Below are positions 23,162-34,700 of a stretch of 64,000 bases of DNA, one piece after another. Source of the DNA: Rotaria sp. Silwood1 (Eukaryota > Rotifera > Eurotatoria > Philodinida > Philodinidae); contig CAJNOP010000090.1 of NCBI GenBank assembly GCA_905250075.1, positions 650,116-714,115 of the forward strand. Direction: 5' to 3'. The first letter of the stretch is position 1, and each line of letters opens with the position of its first letter. The notes under the pieces were generated by a model that did no database searches, had not been told where the DNA came from, and was given only the letters and a program-made list of their open reading frames with translations. The position numbers and the translations under genes are program-made.

Positions 23162-23637
23162 AAATGTTAAATAGCTTAGTTTCACTAATGATTTTATTAT
23201 GGAATGTGGTGCTACCAAATGACAAATAAGTTCTATATTATATATTTTTCCTACGAATATCGTATTTTGTCAACTATCTCAATGGAATGTACAAGGAAGT
23301 TTTCCACAAATACTATCCTAAGAAAAAGCAAAAATAAATGCAGAACGTAAGGTGAAACTAAATCCTCTACATCGTTCAATTCTGAAGACTTCTTCTATTA
23401 GAGTTATCTGAATATTTTTGCTTATGTTTTCTAAGCTCGACCAACGGTCAATGAGAATCCTTATTCACAATTCGTATACAGTAAATATGTGAATTTCTTC
23501 GTAATCTGAATAGTTTTTAGATTAAATTCAGATATCATTCATGTATCTTATTTTTGTGTGCATTCACACTGCTCGCAGAAGTGATATTTACTTATTGAGC
23601 AATCTTCATCGAATCAATGAATGAATGTGCTGGACGA

Positions 23638-23757
23638 ATTTATTTTCTCTTTTGTCCTTCTCTAACTTTATTCTTTTTTCCTTCCTCTTCTCTCACTTTT
23701 TTCTTTTACTTTTTGACTTAAATTTTTCTTTTCTTCCCTTTGCTTTCCTATCTCTCC
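23638..23757. repeat. polypyrimidine tract
   Basis: About 120 bp almost entirely C and T on the plus strand, broken by a few A and G. It is not a simple short-unit microsatellite. Such tracts can form triplex DNA; no function is evident. Confidence 0.6.
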
Positions 23758-24512
23758 AATTTGATTAAGACTAACAATCAATTACTAAGCATATTAGATC
23801 CGTTCTGTTTATGCCACATGCATTTGTCGAATATATATTAACTGAAAATATTACTCTCTTTTGTCTTGGCTAGAGTTTCTAATTGGATTATGTAGCTCAT
23901 AATTAATAATGTTGTATTGCTTGTCATAAAACGAGTTTCAATTAGCTCATATACTGATGAGTTGATAATTTGTGATGAAAACTCTAATGCAGCAATTTTA
24001 TGTTTGAGAATATTAGGAACTTATAATTTATCGTACGTTTCGAGCTTTGAATATAATCAAAAAATTAGGATTTCAATGTGAAAATTGAGACTTTAAATCA
24101 ATAAAATCAATCTGTATTTTTTCGATATTCTAATGTTTGCATCAACACATGATTTTGATTCATATGATGTCAATGTTATGCGAATTCTTACTTTAATCAA
24201 AGGAACTCTTTTTCACATAATTAAATCTACAGCAAATACTTTTTTGAATTAATTCAGCAGATCAAAAGATAAATGGAAGCTCCAAACGGACTAAATGTCT
24301 TTCACGCGTACTGTGAAACAATAAAAAATACAAATTCACGAGAATATAAATAATTATGGGAACCAGTCCCAAAAAAAAAGATTAATCTACTTTGAGCATT
24401 TACAGCTGTTTTCGTTGGAAAAGATGAACATAAGCATTTCTCACTATCTTTTACGAAGAAGAAAATGACTTATATAACCGTTTAAGAGATTATTTAATGT
24501 GAAAAACGCTTG

Positions 24513-24634
24513 GAAACGCTGACTAGACGTAAAAACGGCAAGAAAAGTGATGATCACATTTTTTCTTGCCGTTTATCATCGTTTCCTAACAGAACGGGTG
24601 ATTATGACAGTTTAAACGGCATTTTCAGCGTTTC
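24513..24634. repeat. nested inverted repeats (hairpin element)
   Basis: Inner arms 24533-24546 and 24561-24574 (AAACGGCAAGAAAA and its exact complement) enclose 14 nt that themselves contain GTGA-TGA-TCAC, so the structure folds almost to its tip. Outer arms GAAACGCTGA (24513-24522) and TCAGCGTTTC (24625-24634) are also perfect. This nested arrangement resembles a foldback or MITE relic. There is no coding capacity. Confidence 0.6.
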
Positions 24635-25689
24635 ACTTCTTCCTGGGTTATTCTCATACCCTTATACATATACTTATATCTGTATATTTACATTTATTTC
24701 TGAGACATTAAAACCATATATTTCGACACTCAGATGCTTATGAATGTGTCGCTATAGTTATATGCTTAGAGCTATAGTCCATTAAATTAAGTTTATACAA
24801 GTTCTTGTTTTCTTCTGATAATAAATCTGATGTTTTTTAGATGAAACTCAATTGTTTCGAGACATACAACTACCATCTATCAGTTCACTTTGGACATTGA
24901 AAAAAAAAGGTTGAAATTCGTCCCACTAATTGTTTCATTAATCAGTAGAAAAAATCAAGCGTTCGTTGAAAACTTTATCCTATGGAAATAATTAATAAAA
25001 CGACGTTGTCGTTTTTTTTTGATTCAACTACATTGTGATGGGATATCGTAAATTTAGCAATAAGAAATTTAAAAAAAAAATATAAGGATGGAAAAATGAT
25101 CAGGTCCAGCGTCTCATGCTTCTAGAATTAGTAAAATAAGTTTTGTTTTTTTAAACAAGTTTCTTGTAATCACTATGACATTCATCGATTTGAATATTAT
25201 CACACACTTTATCACTAGATCACGTAAATGTAATATAACAGAAAAAAGTCAATCTAAAATTTAGATAGAATACTATGAAGAAGATCAAGAAACACTCGCT
25301 ATTTCTCCATTAACATACGACCTCATTAAAACAAATTAATAGTTTTATAAAAATATTGCTGTTGCTAGGAATCCTTGCTTGGAAATCATTTCACAGAGTT
25401 GTTACCTGACATCATCTTATCTATAGTTTAGTCAAGATTCTTTTTATATCAGATAAAAACTGGTCTAATTCATCTACACTGTCGCTCTTGTTCTGTTAAG
25501 ATTCAGATACATTCTGCTATACTATATTTATAAAATTAATTTCTACAATAGATGAATCTAAGCGATATGTTTTTAAGGGTGATACTGTAAAGTTTTGCCT
25601 AAATGATAACAGACTCTTTTGCATAAAACAGCAGTTTTACTCAAAATACGAATGTGAATACTAATAAAACTTTTTTTTTTGAAAAAAGC

Positions 25690-26000
25690 TCGTTTTCTAA
25701 TAATATAACGCATTAAAATTAATGTTTTCAAGCACGTTTGTAAAGTATCCATTTTTTTCAAGAAAAATACGTTAGAAAGGACAGCATTCCAATGCGTTTT
25801 CAAAAAGTTTATTTAAATGCATAACAAACAAGTGCGTTTAAACGCATAAAACTAAGCCCATTCAAACGGTGTTTTAAAATTGCGTTTTAACCTTTAAAAA
25901 TGCGTTGCAAAAAGGATGCGTTAAAACACGGTACACCAAAAAAACAATGCATTTAGACGCATTGCTCATAAAAAAGGATGCGCTGAAGCGCAAAAAGAAC
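25690..26000. repeat. cluster of GCGTTT/AAACGC palindromic motifs
   Basis: Within about 300 bp the motif TGCGTTT and its complement recur in both orientations many times. They include the perfect 14-bp palindrome TGCGTTTAAACGCA (25833-25846), AATGC...GCATT around 25955, and GCGCTGAAGCGC near 25981. CpG-containing words are rare elsewhere in this AT-rich stretch, so the cluster is not background. Confidence 0.55.
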
Positions 26001-26797
26001 ATTTTTTCTCTAAAATTTTGCTTTGGAACAATGTTTTGAAGAAATATCTTTTCCGTAGGCAGTAAGATAATCACAACTTATATAGCTTTCAGTCAGTTTT
26101 GAGTTCGTTGTATGCTGCATCAGATCATTCTTCATTCGTTCGTCAGAAAAAAGCTTCCATCTATACTCACAGCGTATTACATTAAACTAATGATTTTGGG
26201 TGCATGCATACGCATAAACAGTCCTACTGCGAGTGATACCTCAGCTTACATAGTCCAATTTGACGATCGTATGTCTATGTCGAATAGTCATATACCATCT
26301 CTATCTTGGTTCATATTTCTTCATATGTGACTCTATTACTTTGTATATGTTCATGAAGATATACGATCGTAATAATGAGCTCTATGAAACCTCAAAATAC
26401 ATTGATATACGACTCAATAAGGTGTCTTAGGAACGCATACAAGTTCTATGTCCTTCATCGTAGACATACATCGTAATTATTCTTTCATTTCCATGACACC
26501 AAATAAAGTAAATAAGATATATATCGACTGTGGCAAAATACAAAAACCTAATAACAATCGTTTCTTTTTCTAAATTTAGCTGTCTTTTAGAAAAGAGAAG
26601 AGTATTGTCAGAAAACAGGAAAAATGCAAAATCCGGCAGTGTTCAACTATCATCTCGCAACAGAACAGGATAGAATGACGTGACAACACTAGTCGCAGAT
26701 CTCTGATACCTTGTTATTCACTACATAATTAGTTTTACACATTGCTTCTTTTAGAAAAAGAAAATCACTTTGATCATTGTTTAATCGATTCGAAAAC

Positions 26798-28166
26798 ATG
26801 ACTTCTCATCGAAAATTACGACGCTTTGTCTTCTTTATTCGACATCATGCTAATTCTCTTATGTTGTTGCTAACCTTTATTACTTTTGTCATAATATTTC
26901 GTAAAGAATTAACTTATCAATTGTATATTAAAACACTCAATCTACAGCCTTACGAAAATGCTATCACTATATGGAGTAGTGATTATCACATAAGGTATAT
27001 GAATTCTATTGAAACATTTTAATTAAATTTTTTTGTTTTGTTTTTATTTTAGCCCTATTCATGATCTGAAAAATATTCTTTCACCTTTAGGTGTTCGTTT
27101 TTTTGATAAAAGTCTGTCATATAGTTGTAAACGAACACGAACATGTCCTTCTTCTCTTCGTATATTGACTAGGGACAATGGAATGAATCTCTCCAATGAA
27201 ATCTATTCTAAGTTTTATGAATTTTATAAAAACCAAATTGAAATGAATGTAGTTGATGCATTTGTTTGTTTTCATCCTGTGTCAATGTGTGAATTATATA
27301 TGCAATTTAATCGAAGTATTATTATTATTTCATCAACACGTTATGAACTTTCAAGATTTGAACCTGAACAATGGAAGAAATTAAACGAAAATTTGAAAAA
27401 AATTTCTCAAGATCCAAAAAATATTATAGCTGCAAATAATTTATATGATGCAGAATATATTCGTTATTTCACTGGTATAAATGTTACACTTTTACCCAGC
27501 TTTTGTAATTATACAAATAGTGATTATAATCCGACACGCGAAGAATTTTTACTTGCTCCTATTCATGCATCGTATTTTGATGCATTATTTAAAAAACTAC
27601 TTAAAAATTCTTTAGATCAATATCAAAAACATAAAATTAAAATTATACCGATTAGAAGTATTTATCGTAATTACAAATATTCTGATTTGACTAATCATCC
27701 AGCTATTATTCATGTACCTTATCAAGTTTCAATAATGAGTCTATTTGAACAATATCGAATGAATATTCCACTTCTATTTCCATCACTTGATCTTTTGACT
27801 AAATGGCATTATGAATATGGTGTTGTCAATGAAAAAACTTGGGATCAAATTTTAGATGGAGTAAGACCAAAACGTTCTCGTATTAAAGGTATTTTAACGA
27901 ATGTACCCGATCCAAATAGTGATTTGGATCGTACAGCAATTCGATATTGGTTAAATTTCTCAGATTATTATCAATGGCCACATATTATATATTACGAATC
28001 GGTTGAGGATCTTATTGAAAAACTGACTTCGACAGATTTTAGAATGATTAGTAAAAAAATGAAGGAATATAACAAACAAGTTGGAACGACTTTATTGGAG
28101 AAATGGAAACATATATTGAATACTATAAAGCAATATTCAAGAAAATTTCATCAATTTGACTCTTGA
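26798..28166 (+). CDS. type II membrane protein, glycosyltransferase-like
   Basis: Exons 26798-26994 and 27053-28166, with a 58-nt GT-AG intron and a phase-2 join giving His-Ile-Ser-Pro-Ile-His. The product is 436 aa. A short basic N terminus (HRKLRRFVFF) is followed by one membrane helix at about residues 20-38, then a long lumenal-type domain with potential N-glycosylation sites (NRS, NVT, NYT, NFS). That is the topology of Golgi glycosyltransferases. Blocks that look conserved: DAFVCFHPVSMCELYM, NLYDAEYIRYFTGI, and the stretch HVPYQVSIMSLFEQYRMNIP followed by LLFPS. I recall similar blocks in uncharacterised eukaryotic glycosyltransferase-like proteins but cannot name the family. The ATG at 26798 was chosen because no in-frame ATG lies upstream. 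A TTTTAG 45 nt upstream could be a trans-splice acceptor. Confidence 0.8.
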
Positions 28167-29587
28167 TAATCGAAATAAAAATTCAGAAAATAGAGTGCCC
28201 CTAGTTTAAGTAGTTTGCATCAACGTAACTAGGTATCGAGTTATTATTTAACTTCAATATCATGTCAGATAATCGTTTTTTAGTTGAGAATTGTTTTGAA
28301 CTCAATAAATCTATGTTTCACTAATCGTTGACAATTCGAGTTTATTTTTTTTGAAAATACTACTAGGTAGAACAATGATTCTGACCTTACACGTTCGTTG
28401 AGAGTAGCCTTTTTTCGATGTAATAATTTATGAGTAATCGCTCTTGAGATATTCGAGAAATTTTCCAAGCCTTTTTCTTCTCTGTCCTTTATTGCTGGAT
28501 ATAGAAGAAAAACAACCATCTACAATGAAAAATTTTAAATTAGAATCCAATGAGATCATGTCGAATTCACATCTACATGTAAGACATGGTGTATGACTCC
28601 TTCGTTTTCTCCTCTATCCCTTACCTCTCCTAGAATTAGCTGGAAATTAACAGCTTAAATGCACTCTATTTTAACTGACTATTACATTCAATTGTTGAAT
28701 AATAAATTTAGAATGAAGAAAAAACAATCGAACGCATAATTTATACTCACTTTTGGTGAATTTCATGCCATAATGTAATCTGAATTAAAAAAATAGAATA
28801 AAAAAAAAGTAATCTATGCTTACTGTTCGTCGAGTTTTATTGCTCCCATTCTCATTGTAAACTGTCATTTAAGAGCATGAATGTTTGACCTTGATTAGTG
28901 GACAACGATTTCGCGTTGTCAGAAAATGTACTACAAATACATTTCACATATTGTCTAACAGCCACAAAAAATAAAATCAATTATTTTAATACCATCGAGT
29001 TTCGTTGGATTCAATAGATTTCCACTGTCGGATGTCATCAAATCCTATTGGCAAAATTCGATGATATCGAACAGTCGAAAATTAAAATTTTGAAATCAGT
29101 TCTTTTAAAAAAAATATCAGGTAAGCAGCTCTTACTACAGATATCACTTTATCTTTGGACGCAATGTCATTGTGTTCGAGCCTACCGTTGCATAGCACCA
29201 TATTTATATAATGCCGTTGTGCTCTACACGTCTCAAGTGACTCTGTTATAGATGATATATGCCTTCTTCTTGTATACCAAGAGAGTGCGACACTACAAAC
29301 CATTGCTCATGATTCATATTATTTTTACTGCTTAATCTCGTTCTTCATAAGTTACATGTAATCAACATAATTTCTCTTTAAGCTATATCATGGCATAAAT
29401 AAGCAGATCGCTTTATCTCCACTGTATGATATGACTTAATCTCTTAACACATAAATACAAATCTATTTTATAAAAAAATATACCGAGTTACCAAATACAT
29501 AAAAACCGGCGCTGTCTTAATTATTTTCATTTTACTTTTTGAATAATTTTGCTTATTTCATCTTGTATAAATTGAAACGAGAAAGAA
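28167..29587. other. intergenic, no recognised feature
   Basis: 1.4 kb of AT-rich sequence between two plus-strand genes. Open frames on both strands are short and motif-free. The 60 bp before the next ATG are T-rich and lack a clear TATA box. Confidence 0.4.
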
Positions 29588-30670
29588 ATGTATGAATGCG
29601 AACGAATCAATAAACAACTTAATGATTATCATTCATTTGCTACATCTATATTGAATTTTCTTCAAAAATATTTAACACAATTTCATAAAGCATTAATAAA
29701 TTACTCAATTGTTCTAAAACATCTTCATAAAAAATCAACTAATCTATTAGTAAAAACTAATTCTAATCATGAATTAACTAAACAGTTACATCATGCTTTT
29801 TTATCTTTAACACAAACATTTGATGATGAATATCATCATTTAGAACAACGAGCTTCATTACTAAAAATTATTCAATTAACAATTGAAAATCTTAAACAAC
29901 AAATCAATTCATCAATAATTTTAAAACAAAAAAATAAATTACATAAATATACATATCGTATTATACGTTTAAATCGTAATAAAAAAAGACAATATTTATA
30001 TCAATTAGTTCAACAAATACGAAAACATGATAAACTAACATTAACTTGGAAAGATAATGTTGATAATATAACATCACAAACAACGAACCTTATTTGGAAA
30101 CTTTTTTCTTATTCACCATATAAATTTGATATAAAACCTTTAAAAACACCAACAAGTTCTTTATCAATCAGTGAAACAAATGTTGATGTACCATGTGTTG
30201 AAACTGTTAAACAAAATGATCAACTATCTTCTCCAATTGAATTAGGCTCTGGTGATCAATTACAATCACAATCAATTAAAGAAATTCTACTACATGAATC
30301 AGAACAAGAACAAAAACAAATATCAAATAGTAATAATGCTTTAATCATACCAGTAAATCTTAAAAGAAATGGTGATGAAAATCAATCACTCTATTCAACT
30401 GATATTGATGAAACAATTGTTGAAAAAAATCGATTACATGATGATTTCATTAATGATGATGATGATGATCGATGGATAAAGTTAGTAAAACAAAATGAAG
30501 TTCAATGGCAACAAACAAAATCAACATTATCTATATCAACAGATGAAAGTAGTAATGATAGTGGAAGTATTATTGAACAACATAATACAATAATTAAAAC
30601 ACAAAAATCATTACATTTATCGGATATAAGTTATACAACAGATTATTATTCACAAAATGAATCAGATTAA
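29588..30670 (+). CDS. intronless helical protein of unknown function
   Basis: A single 360-codon frame with no intron, unusual among its neighbours. Residues 1-170 are charged, Leu/His/Lys/Gln-rich and predicted helical, with long stretches lacking Pro and Gly (for example around FLQKYLTQFHKALINYSIV and the ENLKQQINSS region). This is compatible with a coiled coil or BAR-like bundle, but no signature is visible. Residues 180-360 are acidic, Ser/Asn/Asp-rich and probably disordered, with a run of Asp near 290. There is no signal peptide or membrane segment. The composition is not that of random AT-rich DNA, and the ATG has an A-rich context (GAAAGAAATG). No function is assigned. Confidence 0.65.
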   Translation: MYECERINKQLNDYHSFATSILNFLQKYLTQFHKALINYSIVLKHLHKKSTNLLVKTNSNHELTKQLHHAFLSLTQTFDDEYHHLEQRASLLKIIQLTIENLKQQINSSIILKQKNKLHKYTYRIIRLNRNKKRQYLYQLVQQIRKHDKLTLTWKDNVDNITSQTTNLIWKLFSYSPYKFDIKPLKTPTSSLSISETNVDVPCVETVKQNDQLSSPIELGSGDQLQSQSIKEILLHESEQEQKQISNSNNALIIPVNLKRNGDENQSLYSTDIDETIVEKNRLHDDFINDDDDDRWIKLVKQNEVQWQQTKSTLSISTDESSNDSGSIIEQHNTIIKTQKSLHLSDISYTTDYYSQNESD

Positions 30671-30887
30671 ATGACATTTTAATGAAACTATTGATATAAG
30701 ATAAGAGATTTGGTATATTTTGTTTTTAAATTGTATTAAAAAAAAATTTCCAGTTGTATTTGTTAAATACATTTGTTGAGGTTCGTAATGAGAAAACTAG
30801 AATCAGCTATGATGAATGAAGCTGAGGAATTCGAATTTTTGTTATAGATTTCAAACATATATTAATTTCACAAAATATGGTTTCTAA

Positions 30888-31707
30888 AAGAGATGGGCAA
30901 GTCAAGTCATTTTTGACTTGTTTTGGCTGACTTGGAAAATATCAAGAAGACTTGGGACTTGACTTTGACTTATTAAAGAATTTTTTTGGAAGACTGATGA
31001 CTTGTAGTGACTTGACTTCTGACTTAGCAAAAAAACTCAAGTCAAGTCAGGCAAATTTCTGTAGCTCCAGCGGATAGTAGGTTCACCAAATGTGAAGTTA
31101 TTTTGTCCTTGTACTATGAAATTCAGTATCTTTTGCCATAGATACAACAGAAAATCTTCATTTTTTCCTCATAGAACATGTGAATAGTCCTTATCAAACA
31201 ATCAATAAACAATGTAACAACGTTATTAGTAGTTAAATAACTACCGATAAAAGTTTAAGATAATGATAAAGATTCGGATAGATTGATTCTAATAAATCAA
31301 TAGATTAAGTATAAAACATTAAATCCGTTGTCAAAGAAGGTACTGACGGAGTCCGCAGTATCGTCACATATAAAAAAAATTTTGTCTGAAAGGGGCCTCA
31401 CATTTCTGCATCATGGATCTAAAAAAGTCAAGAAAGACATTAAAAGTTTTAGCCATATTGTAATATAATGAAGTACTAATACAATTTGCTTTGTAATAAA
31501 TAGATACAGCATAAAATTACGAAATTTTAAAACAATTTAAGTCAAAGACTTGAGACTTGACACGAGAGAAGACTTGACTTGGTTTAACTTTAAAATGTTT
31601 GCTTCGAACCCATGATTTGACTCGACTTGGCTTCATAGGTTCAACTTTTACGAATGACTTAGCTTGACTTGACTTGGGTACAAAAATACCTGACTTACCC
31701 ATCTCTG
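30888..31707. mobile_element. non-autonomous hAT-like element (MITE), 820 bp
   Basis: Terminal inverted repeats: the left end reads (A)AGAGATGGGCAAGTCA and the right end is the complement of CAGAGATGGGTAAGTCA. This gives 15 matches in 17, with the first base C changed to A on the left. A perfect 8-bp target duplication GTTTCTAA flanks it (30880-30887 and 31708-31715). An 8-bp duplication with CAG...GGGCAAGT-type ends is the signature of hAT elements. Subterminal DNA on both sides is packed with GACTTG/CAAGTC words in both orientations, like hAT transposase binding sites. There is no transposase frame; the 61-codon minus frame near the right end is a translation of these repeats. Confidence 0.85.
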
Positions 31708-31715
31708 GTTTCTAA

Positions 31716-34700
31716 ACATATACGAAAATGTTTGCTAAAGATTTATATGAATATTTGATATTGTCAATGTTCGATCATCTCATATCTCGTCATATTGAAA
31801 CTGGTTAGCCTACGATATATCTATGCATGGATAAAACGAAAGTAAAAAAAAATTACTTAAACCATGGACGTTATATCGTTAAAAAAACTCCTGTCAATAG
31901 TTTGTTTTGTATTTGGCAAGAATCTGTCAAGAAATTACATATTCCTTTTTTTTAATAAGATCATGAGTTCTTAATAAATAAGAAAATAACTTCAAATGTG
32001 ATTGTTCAAACACTTAATGATATCATCAGAGATAATCACCACGCAAAAAAGGTTGAATAAAAAAAAACTCAACATAAATCACAAAACTGCATTATTAAGC
32101 ATAAATTATTTTATCATGTTGAAACCTAGGATTATTCTTCGCTAATAATCTAAAAAGAGAAATTAACAAAATTCAATTAAGATAAAAGAGAAATTTACGT
32201 GAGACTTTTTATCGAAAGCTTTTGTTACTTTTTTTGCGATTTGCATTAAAGTATGCACTAAACTTGACATCAAAACCAAATCTCGTCAAAGCTTCATCAA
32301 ATGAATATCCGATTGCGTAAGATTTTAGAAGATGAAATGACATCTTTTTTTTAAATTTATCATCTTTTTTACTTGAATTACTAAAGATTATAAGCTTTCT
32401 CATGTCAAGAAAAGCTATCTAGTTTTCTTCATTGAAAGTCTATCCTTATTATTAATAAATAAGGAACGGGTTACTATATTATAATCAACATCTATGTATT
32501 TGTTCAAAAGGACAAAGACAAGTAGAATTAGGTAACCTCTGTTTACGACGAATTTCTGTTTCGTCGACGATGTTTTCTGCCGATTTGAACATAGGTGTAG
32601 ATTTAAATGGAGAGAAGAATCAGACCTACATTCGAAGTTAATTACCAATTGAGACGGTAATCGATCGATTTGGCAATGAACCAATTAATTATAATAAATA
32701 TTATATACATATTCGATTGTATATGATCGAGACTCATTTTCGGTGAGAATTTCATTCAATAATATCAAAATCGGCAAACAACGTCGTCGGCGAAAGTGAA
32801 TCAATTCTCTTATATTTTATAGTTTTAAAACTAATGAAATCTTCTAGATGCAATTTTGGTATATAGTCTGTACTTTAATGAAACTTTTAGTTCTTTTTAA
32901 CTCACGTTATTTGAAGAATATGGCTAATATAACAGAAATAAACGATCAAGATTTTCAGGTTCGGATCAATTAAATAGAAAACATCAGAATAAGTGCGGGT
33001 TCCAAAACTTGAATTCGGGCACGACTCTAAAACCTAACAGATGTTAGTAGGTCATTAGTTCAGACTGCTAGCTATGATGTATAAAACTTAAATCCAACGT
33101 ATAGTTAATGTAGTCATTAATCCATATCCGCAGAGAAAATGTTCGAGAGAAAAATCATCAGACCACCGCAAGCTTACAAACTTAATAATGGCAGTTTTTA
33201 CTTAAAGCTAAACATTACATTCAATAGCATGGGTAGAAACGTCTTATAGACGTAGTCTATCTCTTGAAACACATGCTTTTTCAGAATGCATCCAAAAACA
33301 TCAGAAGTTACTATTTTAAAGCTTTTGTCAGAAATGATAGCAATCGTGGCCTTGAAAAGATCGTGGAAGAACATGACATAAAATTCCAAATCTGTTTATG
33401 ATCCGTACTTTTATCATGGAACGCGAAGAGTATATGTTTCTGTTAATTAATAGGTATTGTTCCAAAAAAGAAAAGATCCTATTTTGATAACTGAGCACAG
33501 TGTGATATTTTTAATTATACGTCAAGAAAATAATATTTTAAAAACTAAGTCAATAGCTATCGGATGAGCCTTAAATGAAGTCTTTACTATATTGAGAAGT
33601 GGCCTAAAGAAAGAAAAATACTTTGTCTTATGTATTATGCACCACTGGTTAGAATATTAGTCACTACAATTAATAGAAAACAATATCTTGTACAATACTT
33701 TTAAACACAGTAAAATTTACAGCAATGCTGGATTTATGTGATTGATATACTTCAATATTGTTCAAAGTGTTGAGAACATGATTATTAAGTGATCTACTTA
33801 TATGCTTAATAAGTATGCTAACTACATCAAGAATATTCAATCATTTTATCGGTGTACTTTTACACATTATGTTTTTCGGTCAACATTTTATTAAACCTGT
33901 TCTTCAATTACCACACAAATGTCAACGTATACGATCAGAAATTTTCCTGATAAATATCATTAACATTTGTGATCAAATAACAGCATGAGTAATAGCAACA
34001 TCACCTCAATTTTGAAGTAGACACATTCAAAAATCGGTTTTTGTTCCTATCGTTTTTTTTTCATCGATTCATTCGTTTCATATACAAAGTTACATGTGTC
34101 AAAAAAAAAATTTAAATCAAAGATCCAGCTCGAGATCGAAAGATTATCCTTATAAAATTAACCCCGTACAATATCGATACATTACTAGAAATGAATTGTT
34201 CTTGGATAATATTTTCGATACTTGACATCCTAACTTTTATATGCCTTTTAAGATTATCATATTCTCACTATTGACCTTTTAGAAAAATCTTTTCTTCTTC
34301 CAATTGTATCTCTATCTTTCGTATATAACAATGAATATATACAAAGAAAGTTCTTACGATAAAATCCATACCATTGATAATTTCCCTTCAAGCTCATAAT
34401 CTGCTCATAGTTAGGACACCTAGTGTAGAGCAAAATCCTAAAAGGATTCACGATATTAGGCTTTTCTTCTCGAGTTATGGTCATTTTACTCAGTTTTTAG
34501 TCTATTGCAGGATATCACCAGAAAAATCACAACAAAGATTCCCGGCCTGCAATTATTCCCACCGATAGCTTTTATAACCCTTATGGTATATTGAAGTTGC
34601 AACTCAAATCGATATCTTCTTTCTGAGATACGACGTTTGCAAAAAAACGTGTTACTTCCACACAAGAGCTTCAAAAGTAGGTCATTTTTTAGACATACGG

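Larger units (their letters stand above)
12326..26797. other. 14.5 kb gene-poor region
   Basis: No exon that I can defend lies here. Open frames are short, Phe/Tyr/Ile/Lys-rich and lack motifs, as expected from AT-rich noncoding DNA. Structures that stand out are listed separately: a possible solo LTR (19705-19927), a polypyrimidine tract (23638-23757), a 10-N gap (23152-23161), a hairpin (24513-24634) and a palindrome cluster (25690-26000). Frames such as 17137-17349 and 17824-18063 (minus) have a slightly protein-like composition but no splice partner or similarity I can name. Confidence 0.45.
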
